From positions 1-64,000 of the forward strand of contig PABK01000047.1 in NCBI GenBank assembly GCA_002699145.1: 64,000 bases of DNA. Reading direction: 5' to 3'. The DNA comes from Halioglobus sp. Its GTDB lineage: Bacteria > Pseudomonadota > Gammaproteobacteria > Pseudomonadales > Halieaceae. Position numbers and translations under genes: made by a program. Shown in pieces: positions 43,563 to 52,574 of the stretch; position 1 is the stretch's first letter, and every line of letters begins with the position of its first letter. The notes below the pieces were generated by a model, which ran no database searches, was not told the DNA's origin, and saw only the letters and a program-made list of their open reading frames with translations.

Positions 43563-45228
43563 CGGCCCAGTCTACACGGGCGACCCGCGCCGGGATGCCC
43601 TGGTCGGCGAAATAGCGCAGCCAGCGTTTCTGGTTGTCCTGCAGCGTATCGCCGGGACTTTTTACCTCGATCAGGCAGTACTGGCCGGGGGCGTCGCCCA
43701 GGGCGAGCAGGTCGGGGAAGCCGCGGCGGTTTTCCCGCGGGTCGAACAACAGGCGCTCGAACACGGCCAGCAGGTGGGGCATGGGAATGCTGCGCGCGGC
43801 CGCCGCGACGAGGTCGCGGCTGATGTAGCGCCAGTCGACCCAGTGACACAGGCAGGGATGGTAGCGGTCGTAGGCCGCGGTCAGCAGCGCGGCCGCGTCG
43901 GCGCCGTGCAGTCGTTGCAGGCGGCGCCCGATGGCCGCCGCCCGGCGCTGGCGAAACTCTCTCTCGTACAGGTCGGTCGGGCCACCCTGGTAGGCGTGGT
44001 GGAACACTCCGGGCACGGGCATGAAGATCTCCTCCCAGAACGCCAGCCCGAACAGGCTGTTCATGAGGCGGTTCTCCACGTAGTGCACCTGCCGCCATTC
44101 TCCCTGCAGGGATTGCGCGGCGAGCAGTTCCACCGGCTGTGGCCCCGCCGGGAGCCGCAGGCGCATCTCGTCGAAGCGGTCCCGGCTGCGCGGAGCGGGT
44201 TGTTCGCCCAGCTTGCGCTGCACCCGGGGCAGGATGCGCCGCGCCGCCTCCTGCTCCGCCTCGCACCAGGGCTGCGCGAGGATGGCCTCGCACTGCTCGC
44301 GCGCCGCGCGCCACTGGCCGCGCTTCTCCAGGATGCGCGTGTGCCGTTCGCGCGCCGGGTGGCGTTCGCTGCGCGCGTACAGTGCGGCGGCCAGCTCGAA
44401 CTCGCCCTGTCGCTCCAGGTCGCGGGCGAGGCGGTTGCACAGGCGGTGATAGCGGCTGTCGCTGGACGCGTGGCGTACCTCCAGCGCCGCCACCTCGCGC
44501 GCCAGTGCGGCCAGGTCGGCGGGCGTGCCCTGCTCCAGGTGCTGGTAATAGGTATCCGCCAGTTCGGCGCAGGCCAGGTATTCCTCCAGCGCCTGGCGGC
44601 TGCCGAACAGCCGCTGTTCGCGCTGCAACGGGTAGGGGTAGTAGGCGGTGATGCCCAGGTCTTCGAGCACAAACTCGGTCAGCCCCTGGCGGCGGTTGCC
44701 AAAGAACAGCAGTTGCAGCAGCGCGATGACATCCCCGTGGGCCGGGGCGACGATACGCGCCGGTTCCAGGGACGAGGCGTGGCGCGCCAGCTCTGTTGCC
44801 GTGCACTGCAGGTCGGCGATCTCCTGCAGCAGCCTCGCCTTGCTCGTCACCCGTCGCCCGGCGAGCTGCGCCGAGAAAGCGCGCTCCAGTTCCGCACGGG
44901 TAAACAGCTGCCCGAGTGCGGCGCTGTCCAGGGCGGCGGCCTCCTCGACCAGCCCGGCGCCGAGCAGGGCGTCCAGGGCGTTTGTCACCGCGCCGATCTC
45001 AGGGTAGTGCAGCCGGCTCTCGCGGAACCAGGGCCCGGTGCGCGAGACGAGGCGGATATACAGGCACTGGGCGTCGAAGGACTGTTCCTGGAAACAGTCC
45101 AGCACCGCCTGCTCCCGCGCCGTGAGTATATCCCCGTAGCGCCGCTGCACGGTATCGAACAGCCGCAGGAAGTTATCCCGGTAGTAATGAGGAGAGAGTT
45201 CGACGGCGTCGCGGTCAGCCTGGGCCAT
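43555..45228 (-). CDS. FAN1-type VRR-NUC structure-specific nuclease
   Basis: The 557-residue product is close in length to the Pseudomonas FAN1 homologue (about 559). The C-terminal VRR-NUC domain contains RRGFPDLLALGD and CLIEVKSPGDTLQDNQKRWL, the PD..ExK-type catalytic segment with Asp, Glu and Lys. The N-terminal half has helical (SAP- and TPR-like) content consistent with FAN1. The enzyme cleaves 5' flaps and can unhook interstrand crosslinks. The ATG at 45228 is preferred because upstream residues are unlike the family. The helicase gene follows with an 8-base overlap. Confidence 0.93.
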   Translation of the reverse strand: MAQADRDAVELSPHYYRDNFLRLFDTVQRRYGDILTAREQAVLDCFQEQSFDAQCLYIRLVSRTGPWFRESRLHYPEIGAVTNALDALLGAGLVEEAAALDSAALGQLFTRAELERAFSAQLAGRRVTSKARLLQEIADLQCTATELARHASSLEPARIVAPAHGDVIALLQLLFFGNRRQGLTEFVLEDLGITAYYPYPLQREQRLFGSRQALEEYLACAELADTYYQHLEQGTPADLAALAREVAALEVRHASSDSRYHRLCNRLARDLERQGEFELAAALYARSERHPARERHTRILEKRGQWRAAREQCEAILAQPWCEAEQEAARRILPRVQRKLGEQPAPRSRDRFDEMRLRLPAGPQPVELLAAQSLQGEWRQVHYVENRLMNSLFGLAFWEEIFMPVPGVFHHAYQGGPTDLYEREFRQRRAAAIGRRLQRLHGADAAALLTAAYDRYHPCLCHWVDWRYISRDLVAAAARSIPMPHLLAVFERLLFDPRENRRGFPDLLALGDAPGQYCLIEVKSPGDTLQDNQKRWLRYFADQGIPARVARVDWADD

Positions 45229-45389
45229 GTCTGCGCCCGATTCCTGCAGGTTATGGAATCCTACGCGAAAGGGCGCGGCGATGTTACACAGGGCTTGCGC
45301 ACATGTCGGCTTTTCAGCCCGGTTACCTGTACCCGGGAGTGCAATTGAGGCATTCTGGCCTCCTGACGCCAACGGGGCACCCTCTACCA

Positions 45390-46859
45390 ATGAACGCCGA
45401 GCAAACGTCACCCCCGGAGCTGACGCCGCTACTCGCCCTCACACCCATTGTTTTCCTGGTCGTCCTGCTGGCCTGTTCCGTCTACCTGTTTGGCGCGGAT
45501 TCCTCTTACGGCGCCAACCAGATCGCGTTGATCCTGGCCGCCTGCGTCGCCGCCCTGGTGGGGCGCCGGGCGGGTGTCTCCTGGCAGGAAGCCCAGGAGG
45601 GTATGGTCGAGGGCATCGGCGTGGGCCTGGTCCCGGTCCTCATCCTGTTGTCGGTGGGCATGCTCATCGGCACCTGGATACTCTGCGGCACCGTGCCGGC
45701 GATGATCTACTACGGTGTGCAGGTGCTGGAACCCTCCATTTTCTACGCCGCCAGTACCGCTATCTGTGCAATCGTCGCCATCAGCATCGGCAGTTCCTGG
45801 ACCGTGGCCGGCACCCTGGGCATCGGACTCATGGGGATCGCCGGCAGCTTCGAGCTGTCCCCTGCGGTCACCGCGGGCGCCATCATCTCCGGCGCCTACT
45901 TCGGCGACAAGCTCTCGCCGATGTCCGATACCACCAACCTGGCGGCGGCGGCGACCGGCGTGGACCTGTTCGACCACATCCGCCACATGCTGTGGACCAC
46001 CGTGCCGGCGATCAGCCTGGCGCTGTTGATCTTCCTGTTTATCGGCAGCGCCGATGCGCAGACCCCGCGGGAGATCGACGAACTGCAGCGCGCGCTGGCG
46101 GCGCAGTTCGCTATCGGCCCGCACCTGCTGCTGCCCCTGCTGCTCATGCTCGCCCTGGTGTACAAGCGCTTCCCGGCCTATCCCGCGGTGGTCATCAGCG
46201 CCCTGACCGGGGCGCTGTTCGCCCTGCTGTTCCAGGGCGATGTCGTGGTCGCGCTGGCCGGTGGCGTCGGCGACGGCTCCCGCGGTGTCGCCCTGTTGCG
46301 CGGTGTGTGGATGAGCCTGTTCGACGGCTACGTCTCCGCCAGCGGCAACGCCTTCCTCGACGCGCTGCTGAGCAAGGGCGGTATGAGCAGCATGCTCAAC
46401 ACGGTCTGGCTGATCCTGTGCGCGCTGGGCTTCGGCGGCGTGCTGGAACGCACGGGCATCCTTGGTTACCTGCTGCAACTGGCGCTGCGCGGAGTGAGCG
46501 GCGCGGGTTCGCTGGTGACCGCCACGGTGGCCACCTGCGTGGGCACCAATGTGCTGGCCGCGGACCAGTTCATCGCCGTGGCGCTGCCGGGCCGCATGTA
46601 TCGCGACGAGTACGCGCGGCGTGGACTGTCTCCCCTGAACCTGTCGCGCACCCTGGAAGACTCGGCCACGCTCACCTCGGCGTTGATCCCCTGGAACACC
46701 TGCGGCGCCTACATGTCGGCAACGCTGGGGGTGGCGACGTTCGCCTACGCGCCCTACGCTTTTTTCAACCTGCTCTGCCCACTGCTCGCCATCGCCTATG
46801 GCTATGCCAATATCGCCCTCAAGCCCTTGCCGGCGGGACAGGCGGGGAGCGTCGCGTGA
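45390..46859 (+). CDS. Na+/H+ antiporter, NhaC family
   Basis: The 489-residue protein has about 11-12 transmembrane helices. NhaC features include the GAYFGDKLSPMSDTTNLAAA segment (about residues 170-190) and SATLTSALIPWNTCGAYMS, where charged and polar residues in helices carry ions. It exchanges sodium for protons, or possibly malate/lactate-type variants in this family. The start at 45390 gives a polar N-terminus before the first helix; an earlier ATG (45303) would add unrelated residues. Its stop overlaps the thioesterase start (GTGA). Confidence 0.92.
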   Translation: MNAEQTSPPELTPLLALTPIVFLVVLLACSVYLFGADSSYGANQIALILAACVAALVGRRAGVSWQEAQEGMVEGIGVGLVPVLILLSVGMLIGTWILCGTVPAMIYYGVQVLEPSIFYAASTAICAIVAISIGSSWTVAGTLGIGLMGIAGSFELSPAVTAGAIISGAYFGDKLSPMSDTTNLAAAATGVDLFDHIRHMLWTTVPAISLALLIFLFIGSADAQTPREIDELQRALAAQFAIGPHLLLPLLLMLALVYKRFPAYPAVVISALTGALFALLFQGDVVVALAGGVGDGSRGVALLRGVWMSLFDGYVSASGNAFLDALLSKGGMSSMLNTVWLILCALGFGGVLERTGILGYLLQLALRGVSGAGSLVTATVATCVGTNVLAADQFIAVALPGRMYRDEYARRGLSPLNLSRTLEDSATLTSALIPWNTCGAYMSATLGVATFAYAPYAFFNLLCPLLAIAYGYANIALKPLPAGQAGSVA

Positions 46860-47326
46860 GTGCGTTGCAAGACCTGTGGGACCACCCTTCGCCCCACGTG
46901 CTGCGCACGCGGGTCGCGGCCGCCGATATCGACGGCCTGCAGCACACCAACAACACGGTCTACGTGAAATGGTGCGAGCAGGTGGCCTGGGCCCACTCCG
47001 TCTCCCTGGGGCTGGACCTGGAGGTCTATCGCAGGCTGGACCGGGCCATGGTGATCACGCGCAGTGAATTCGACTACCTGCAGGCCTCGCGCGAGGGGGA
47101 CGAGATCGTCGCCGGCACCTGGATCGTCGACTGGGACGGCCGGGTGACCATGCAGCGGCGCTTCCAGGTGATTCGCGTCGGGGACGGCGCCACACTGCTG
47201 CGCGCCGCCATGCGCTTCGCCTGCGTCGAGCTGAGCAGCGGCCGGCCGCGGCGGCTGCCGGCGGAATTCGTCGACGGCTACGGTCCCGCGGTGCTGGGCC
47301 AGGCGCGCTCGAAAACGGGGGCCTGA
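46856..47326 (+). CDS. Acyl-CoA thioesterase, 4HBT hot-dog family
   Basis: The 156-residue product starts at a GTG overlapping the antiporter stop. It contains RVAAADIDGLQHTNNTVYVKWCEQVAW, in which the 4HBT/YbgC-type catalytic Asp and the HxNN..Y..W segment are evident. VITRSEFDYLQASREGDEI follows as the second strand. It hydrolyses acyl-CoA thioesters; chain preference is not readable. Pairing with an Na+/H+ antiporter has no clear metabolic logic and may only reflect operon packing. Confidence 0.88.
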   Translation: MSALQDLWDHPSPHVLRTRVAAADIDGLQHTNNTVYVKWCEQVAWAHSVSLGLDLEVYRRLDRAMVITRSEFDYLQASREGDEIVAGTWIVDWDGRVTMQRRFQVIRVGDGATLLRAAMRFACVELSSGRPRRLPAEFVDGYGPAVLGQARSKTGA

Positions 47327-47416
47327 CGGCCCGGCGCCGCGCCCCGCGCTCTTGCCCCAAGCGCCCTTTTCATGCGCCGGATCAATGGCGTTTGCGCGCG
47401 GACCGTCCACACTGTG

Positions 47417-47422
47417 TAAAAT
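47417..47422 (+). promoter_or_regulatory. -10 candidate for the hemerythrin gene
   Basis: TAAAAT follows GTG and has TTGCGC 19 bases upstream, giving a loosely spaced promoter. The expected start leaves about 25 bases to the ATG with AAGGAG in between. Confidence 0.35.
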
Positions 47423-47455
47423 TGGGGGTCGTGTCCCCGCCAAGGAGTATTGACC

Positions 47456-48694
47456 ATGTCCGCAACCGCTGATTCGGGCAAGATCGCTGGCGCTGCAGGC
47501 AAAAAGCGCAGTGTGAGCGAGCAGAAGACCGCCGCGAAGACCGCCGCGAAGACCGCCGCGAAGAGTGCCGCAAAAAGTGCCGCGCGCAAGGCCGCGGCGA
47601 AAAAACCGGCCGCGCGCGGTAGCAAGGCAAAGACAAAGGCAAAGACAAAGGCAAAGGAAAAGGCGAAAACACAGTCAAAGGCAAAACCCAGGCGCAAAGC
47701 CAGGCCGGTGAGCAGCGCCGCGGCGGGCAGCGGCGGCGCGGCGTCGGGCCTCTCCGACGCGGGCTACAGCGACCGCAGCGCCTGGGAAAAGCGGCGCCAG
47801 GCGGCACCGCAGGCCAGCGCCCAGCCGTTGATGAAGGCCCTGCGCGCCGAGCATCGGCACATGGCCTCGGTCATGCAGCTCTTTTCCTCCCAGCTGGACG
47901 CCATCGAGGCGGGTGAGCTGGTCGACACGCACGTGCTCTACGAGATCATGGATTACATGGTGACCTGGCCGGATCGCTTCCACCATCCGCGCGAAGACCT
48001 CATCTATGCGCGCGTGGCGGAGGTCAATCCCGCGGCCGCCGACGAGGTCGATACGCTGCAGCGCGACCACGACCAGACGGCGAAGAACGGCAGGCGCATG
48101 TTGCGAGACATCGAGCGCTGGCGCGCGGGGGCGCTGTCTGGCCCGGCCCTGATCAGGGCGGGCAGGGAGTATATAGAGCACATCCATGATCACATGAACG
48201 TGGAGGAAAAACTCGTCTTCCCGCATATCGAGGAGACGCTGACGCTGCAGGACTGGCGCGAGCTGGCCGAGGACGACCAGCTCGCGGCGGTGGCCGACGC
48301 GGTTTTCGGCCCCAGGGTGCAGCGCGAGTTCCGCAACCTGTCGCGCAAATTGCGCCGCGGCCTGCGCCGGCAGGTGGAGCAGGGGGTGATGATCGAGTGG
48401 ATCGACATCGAGGCGGTCATGGAATCCTACGAGGTCGTCTCCATGGGCCTGGAGTCGGCGCGCGACAGCGCCGGCGAACACCTGCGCGACGCCCTGCGCG
48501 ATTCGCGCGATATCCTCTTCGATTCGCCCTTGCTGGCGCCCTGGCGCGTGGCGGCGAACAACACCCGCCTCACCTTCAGCCTGCTCGGCGACGTGCTGGA
48601 TATTTCCAGGGATATGGTGGAAGACCTGGGCCGGGTCAACCAGGAACGGCTCGACCGGGTGCGTCTGGTACAGCGGGACTCGCGTCAGCGCTGA
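47456..48694 (+). CDS. Hemerythrin-domain protein with histone-like Lys/Ala-rich N-terminus
   Basis: The 412-residue product has two unlike parts. Residues about 15-85 are almost only Lys, Ala and Thr in short repeats (TAAKTAAK, SAAKSAAR, KAKTKAKTKAK), resembling AlgP and H1-type DNA-binding tails. Residues about 120-260 form a hemerythrin domain with EHRHMASVM, RFHHPREDLIY, RDHDQT and HIHDHMNVEEKLVFPHIEE, giving the His/Glu set for a di-iron site. An N-terminal nucleic-acid-binding role with a C-terminal oxygen or iron sensor is inference. AAGGAG lies eight bases before the ATG. Its 3' end overlaps the convergent ABC exporter gene by 59 bases. Confidence 0.85.
   Translation: MSATADSGKIAGAAGKKRSVSEQKTAAKTAAKTAAKSAAKSAARKAAAKKPAARGSKAKTKAKTKAKEKAKTQSKAKPRRKARPVSSAAAGSGGAASGLSDAGYSDRSAWEKRRQAAPQASAQPLMKALRAEHRHMASVMQLFSSQLDAIEAGELVDTHVLYEIMDYMVTWPDRFHHPREDLIYARVAEVNPAAADEVDTLQRDHDQTAKNGRRMLRDIERWRAGALSGPALIRAGREYIEHIHDHMNVEEKLVFPHIEETLTLQDWRELAEDDQLAAVADAVFGPRVQREFRNLSRKLRRGLRRQVEQGVMIEWIDIEAVMESYEVVSMGLESARDSAGEHLRDALRDSRDILFDSPLLAPWRVAANNTRLTFSLLGDVLDISRDMVEDLGRVNQERLDRVRLVQRDSRQR
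47527..47562 (+). repeat. 12-base tandem repeat inside the hemerythrin gene
   Basis: GACCGCCGCGAA occurs three times in a row, encoding Thr-Ala-Ala-Lys units. Being in multiples of three it changes protein length without breaking the frame, as in algP-like genes. Confidence 0.85.
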
Positions 48695-50453
48695 CGTCCT
48701 CCTCGCGAAACTGCAGCCGCGCCAGGCGCGCGTAAAGCTCACAATCGCGCAGCAGCTCCCGGTGGGTGCCGGTGGCGATTACCCGTCCCTGGTCCAGCAC
48801 CGCGATATTGTCCGCATGCAGGATGGTGGACAGTCGGTGGGCGATGATGACCGTCGTGCGCCCCTGCATCAACTCCTGCAGGGCCAGTTGTACCTGGTGC
48901 TCGCTCTCCGTGTCCAGGGCGCTGGTCGCCTCGTCCAGCAGGAGAATTTTCGGGTCGTTGAGTATCGCCCGCGCCAGGGCGATGCGTTGGCGCTGTCCGC
49001 CCGACAGGCGCACGCCCTGGTCGCCGAGGTGGCTCTGGTAGCCCTGCGGCAGGGCGCTGATGAAGTCGTGGGCGTGGGCCGCGCGCGCCGCCGCCTCGAT
49101 CTCGGCGTCGCTGGCGTCGAGTTTGCCGTAGGCGATGTTGTAGCGCACGTCACCGGTGAACAGGGCCGGCTGCTGCGGCACCAGGGCGATGTTGTCGCGC
49201 AACTGGCGCAGGCCCATGGCGCGGATATCCCGCCCGTCCAGCAGCACCTGGCCCTGTTGCGGGTCGTAGAAGTGCAGCAGCAGTTCGAACACGGTGGACT
49301 TGCCCGCGCCCGAGCGCCCTACCAGCGCCAGGCTGCGCCCCGCCGGGATATGCAGGTTGAAGTCGCGCAGCGCCGCCTGTTGCGGGCGCGCCGGGTAGGC
49401 GAAGGTCACCTGCTGCATGCGCAGTTCCGGCCTGGCCCCTGTGCTTGCCGGGCGTTGTTCGCCCGGGTCGGCGATCGCACTGGGGGTGTTGATCAGTTCC
49501 ACCAGCCTGTCCGCCGCCCCGGCGGCGCGCAGCAGGTCGCCCCACACCTCGGAGATCGTGGCGAAGCCCATGCCCACCATCATGGCGTAGAACACGAAGG
49601 CGCCGAGTTCGCCGCCGCTCATGCGCCCGCTGATGACGTCCTGGCCGCCCTCCCACAGCATGCCGGACATGCCGACGAAGAGCAGCAGGATCGCCGCGCA
49701 GATCAGCAGCGAGCGCTGGCGGATGCGCCGCCGCGCGATGGCGAAGGCCTGCTCCACCTCGCGGTTGAAAGACTGTACCTCGAAGGGCTCGCGGGTGTAG
49801 CTCTGCACCACGCGGATGTGCTGGATGACCTCGCCGGCATAGCTGCCCACGCTGGCGATACTCTCCTGGCTGGCGTTGGACAGGGTGCGCACGCGGCGGC
49901 CGAATACCAGGATGGGCAGCAGGATCAGCGGCACGCCCACGGCGATGATTAGGCTCAGTTTCAGGTTGGTGATAAACATCATCACCAGTGCGCCGGAGGT
50001 GGTCAGGCTGCTGCGCAGGGCCATGCTGAAGGACGAGCCGATAATGGTCTGCAGCAAGGTGGTGTCGGCGGTCAGCCGCGACATGATCTCGCCGCTGCGA
50101 TTGATTTCGAAGTAGCCGGGGTTGAGCCGCACCAGGTTGGCGAACACCGCCTTGCGGATATCGGCGCTGACCCGTTCGCCCAGCCAGGACACGAGGTAGA
50201 AGCGCACGAAGGTGCCCACCGCGATGGCCGCGGCGATGATGATCATGAATTCGATGGCCGCGCGCAGGTCGGCGGTGGTGCCGCCGCCGAAGCCCTGGTC
50301 GATCAATACCTGCAGCCCGCGGCCCACCGACAGGGTGGCGGCGGCGGTGAACAACAGCGCACAGCTTGCCCCGAACAGGCGCAGTTTGTAGTCGAGCAGG
50401 TAGCCCAGGACGGGGCGCAGGGAGCCCAGCCCGCGCTTGCGGGAGGAGGACAT
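48636..50453 (-). CDS. ABC exporter, fused membrane and ATPase domains (MsbA-like)
   Basis: The 605-residue half-transporter has six transmembrane helices in residues 10-310 (first helix LRLFGASCALLFTAAATL) and a C-terminal ATPase. The latter shows LVGRSGAGKST (Walker A), RLSGGQRQRIALARA (signature) and ILLLDEATSALD (Walker B), and should work as a homodimer. Extended MsbA-like family membership is clear, but lipid A transport is not shown. The ATG at 50453 shares one base with the tatC stop, linking it to the ubi-his-tat operon. Its 3' end overlaps the convergent hemerythrin gene. Confidence 0.9.
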   Translation of the reverse strand: MSSSRKRGLGSLRPVLGYLLDYKLRLFGASCALLFTAAATLSVGRGLQVLIDQGFGGGTTADLRAAIEFMIIIAAAIAVGTFVRFYLVSWLGERVSADIRKAVFANLVRLNPGYFEINRSGEIMSRLTADTTLLQTIIGSSFSMALRSSLTTSGALVMMFITNLKLSLIIAVGVPLILLPILVFGRRVRTLSNASQESIASVGSYAGEVIQHIRVVQSYTREPFEVQSFNREVEQAFAIARRRIRQRSLLICAAILLLFVGMSGMLWEGGQDVISGRMSGGELGAFVFYAMMVGMGFATISEVWGDLLRAAGAADRLVELINTPSAIADPGEQRPASTGARPELRMQQVTFAYPARPQQAALRDFNLHIPAGRSLALVGRSGAGKSTVFELLLHFYDPQQGQVLLDGRDIRAMGLRQLRDNIALVPQQPALFTGDVRYNIAYGKLDASDAEIEAAARAAHAHDFISALPQGYQSHLGDQGVRLSGGQRQRIALARAILNDPKILLLDEATSALDTESEHQVQLALQELMQGRTTVIIAHRLSTILHADNIAVLDQGRVIATGTHRELLRDCELYARLARLQFREEDVSADASPAVPDAPGRAVPG

Positions 50454-51187
50454 CAGGCGTCCCGGCGCATGAACTTGCCGCAGTACACGCCGACTTCGAA
50501 CAGCAGCCACATGGGCAGCGCCAGCAGGGACTGTGATATGACGTCGGGCGGCGTGAGCAGCATGCCGAAGACGAAGCAGCCGACGATGATATAGGGGCGT
50601 TTTTTCGCCAGTGCCTCGGGCGTGGTGATACCCGCCCAGATCAGCAGCATCGCGGCGATGGGAATCTCGAAGGCGATGCCGAAGGCGAAGAACAGCTTGA
50701 GCACGAAATTCAGGTAGCTGTTGATGTCGGTCATGATGGTGATGTCCTCGGGACCGACGCTGGTGAAAAAGGCGAAAATCAGCGGGAACACCACGAAGTA
50801 GGCGAAGGCCGCGCCGGCGTAGAACAGCAGCACGCTGGACACCAGCAGGGGTATCGCCAGGCGCTTCTCGTTGCGGTACATGCCCGGGGCGATGAAACTC
50901 CAGACCTGGTAGAGCACGTAGGGCATGGCCAGGAACGCCGCCGTCACCATGGCGAGCTTGAACGGCGTGAAAAACGGCGAGGCCACCTCGGTGGCGATCA
51001 TGCTGGCCCCTTCCGGCAGCAGCGCACGCAGCGGCCTGGAGACCGCGGCGTAGATGTCGTTGGCGAAGGGGAACAGGACGATGAAAAACAGCAGCACCGC
51101 GAGCACCGCGCGCAGGATCTTCTCGCGCAGTTCGGTCAGGTGGGCGACCAGCGGCATGGGCTGGTCGTTGGACTCCGGCTCGCTCAT
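50453..51187 (-). CDS. tatC: Sec-independent protein translocase subunit TatC
   Basis: TatC is the multi-spanning receptor for twin-arginine signal peptides. The 244-residue product has the conserved MPLVAHLTELREKILRAV N-terminal segment, SFIAPGMYRNEKR and PYVLYQVWSF, and six transmembrane helices. E10-like LTELR, which binds the RR motif, is intact. It overlaps tatB by four bases and the ABC gene by one base. All three Tat components are present. Confidence 0.97.
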   Translation of the reverse strand: MSEPESNDQPMPLVAHLTELREKILRAVLAVLLFFIVLFPFANDIYAAVSRPLRALLPEGASMIATEVASPFFTPFKLAMVTAAFLAMPYVLYQVWSFIAPGMYRNEKRLAIPLLVSSVLLFYAGAAFAYFVVFPLIFAFFTSVGPEDITIMTDINSYLNFVLKLFFAFGIAFEIPIAAMLLIWAGITTPEALAKKRPYIIVGCFVFGMLLTPPDVISQSLLALPMWLLFEVGVYCGKFMRRDA

Positions 51188-51516
51188 TCGGGTTTTTTCT
51201 CTGCGGGCCGGGCGTCGGCCGCGCCGTCTTCCTGCTCTTGCGGGCGGTCTGTTACGTCCCCGGCCAGGCTGCTGACGCCACGCCCGAGGGCCTGGGTCTC
51301 GTCTTTCAGTTGTTCCCCCGCCTCGCGCAGCTCACGCATGACCGCATCGTTGTGCAACTCCTGCTGCACCTCGCGTTTGATATCGTTGAAACCGCGGCGC
51401 AGGCGATTGACGTAGGCGCTGACGGTGCGGATGGTGCCGGGCAGCCGCTCGGGACCGATCACCACCAGTGCGACCACCCCGATGATGACGAGTTCGGCGA
51501 ATCCGATGTCGAACAT
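51184..51516 (-). CDS. tatB: Sec-independent protein translocase subunit TatB
   Basis: The 110-residue product begins MFDIGFAELVIIGVVALVVIGP, the TatB signature helix with a glutamate at position 8 and a Gly-Pro hinge (GPERLPGTIR). An amphipathic helix and an acidic tail follow. It forms the TatBC receptor with TatC, which starts within its last four bases. It follows tatA by six bases. Confidence 0.95.
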   Translation of the reverse strand: MFDIGFAELVIIGVVALVVIGPERLPGTIRTVSAYVNRLRRGFNDIKREVQQELHNDAVMRELREAGEQLKDETQALGRGVSSLAGDVTDRPQEQEDGAADARPAEKKPE

Positions 51517-51522
51517 CGGGGC

Positions 51523-51747
51523 TTACTTGTCTTTGGCCTCGTCGGCCGCGCTGTCCGCCTGTTCCGCTTGTTCGGCGGTGTCGCGATTGGCCACTGTGTC
51601 GCCGTCGTCGGACATGCTCTTGCGGAAACCCTTCACCGCGCTGCCCAGGTCCGAACCCAGCGTACGCAGGCGCTTGGTGCCGAACAGCATGATGACGATG
51701 GCCAGTATGATCAACAACTGCCAGATACTGATTCCACCAATTCCCAT
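51523..51747 (-). CDS. tatA: Sec-independent protein translocase subunit TatA
   Basis: The 74-residue product has a short transmembrane helix ([19 protein letters not shown]) and the FGTKRLR hinge, then an amphipathic helix ([16 protein letters not shown]). It forms the Tat pore. The tail is acidic and Ala-rich. It is the first tat gene, 38 bases after hisE, in the order tatA-tatB-tatC. Confidence 0.95.
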   Translation of the reverse strand: MGIGGISIWQLLIILAIVIMLFGTKRLRTLGSDLGSAVKGFRKSMSDDGDTVANRDTAEQAEQADSAADEAKDK

Positions 51748-51785
51748 AACCTTCTCCCTCTACCTCTGTGCTGTTCGCGTGCGGT

Positions 51786-52121
51786 TCAGCCGCCCTCGTT
51801 GCGGGATGCCTTCTCTTCCAGCCCCGACACGCCGAACCGTTGGGCCAGGCAATCGAGCACCTCGCTGACGTCCACGTCCAGGTGCGACAGCATGACCATG
51901 CTGTGAAACCACAGGTCCGCGACCTCGCCGACCAGCGCCTCGCGCTCACCGCCGTTGCCGGCGTCCTTTGCCGCCAGCAATACCTCGGTGGCCTCCTCGC
52001 CGACCTTTTCGAGAATCTTGTTCAGCCCCCTGTGGTGCAGGCTGGCGACATAGGATTGCTCCGGGTCCGCCTGCCGGCGCTGCTCGATCGTGGCAGCCAG
52101 TTGTTGCAGTACATCGCTCAC
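51786..52121 (-). CDS. hisE: Phosphoribosyl-ATP pyrophosphatase
   Basis: HisE removes pyrophosphate from phosphoribosyl-ATP in histidine synthesis. The 111-residue MazG-like protein shows [19 protein letters not shown] and [17 protein letters not shown], with the metal-binding Glu and Asp residues. E. coli carries this as part of HisIE; here it is separate from HisI, with a four-base overlap. It sits in the ubi-his-tat operon, a Pseudomonas-like arrangement. Confidence 0.96.
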   Translation of the reverse strand: MSDVLQQLAATIEQRRQADPEQSYVASLHHRGLNKILEKVGEEATEVLLAAKDAGNGGEREALVGEVADLWFHSMVMLSHLDVDVSEVLDCLAQRFGVSGLEEKASRNEGG

Positions 52122-52519
52122 GCGCTATCCCCGTAGATATCCTCGGGCTTTTTCACCACGTCCTCGGTGATCCGCCAGCCGCCGTCGTCCATGAGCCGGT
52201 AAAAGCAGTGACGGCGCCCGGTGTGGCAGGCGATGCCGCCGACCTGCTCCACTTTCATCAATACGGTGTCGGCGTCGCAGTCCAGGCGCAGTTCCTTCAG
52301 CTTCTGCACGTGGCCGGATTCCTCGCCCTTGCGCCACAGCGCCTGGCGCGACCGCGACCAGTAGATCGCCCGGCCCTCGGCAATGGTCAGCGCCAGCGCC
52401 TCACTGTTCATCCAGGCGAGCATGAGCACTTCCCCGCTCTGCCAGTCCTGGGCAATCGCGGGAACCAGCCCCTGTTCGTTCCAGTGTATGTCGCGCAGCA
52501 ATGCGCTCGGCTCGGTCAT
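52118..52519 (-). CDS. hisI: Phosphoribosyl-AMP cyclohydrolase
   Basis: HisI opens the adenine ring of phosphoribosyl-AMP. The 133-residue zinc enzyme has [38 protein letters not shown] and [25 protein letters not shown] carries the cysteine and histidine metal ligands. It overlaps hisE by four bases and lies 55 bases downstream of ubiB. Confidence 0.97.
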   Translation of the reverse strand: MTEPSALLRDIHWNEQGLVPAIAQDWQSGEVLMLAWMNSEALALTIAEGRAIYWSRSRQALWRKGEESGHVQKLKELRLDCDADTVLMKVEQVGGIACHTGRRHCFYRLMDDGGWRITEDVVKKPEDIYGDSA

Positions 52520-52574
52520 GATCTCGGTCCCGGTGAGTGCGCATTATGGCACATCCGGGCAGGGGCACCTACGT

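Noticed and set aside
47456-47700. Separate histone H1-like gene upstream of the hemerythrin
   Set aside because: The Lys/Ala part is in frame with the hemerythrin domain with no stop between, so it is one protein.
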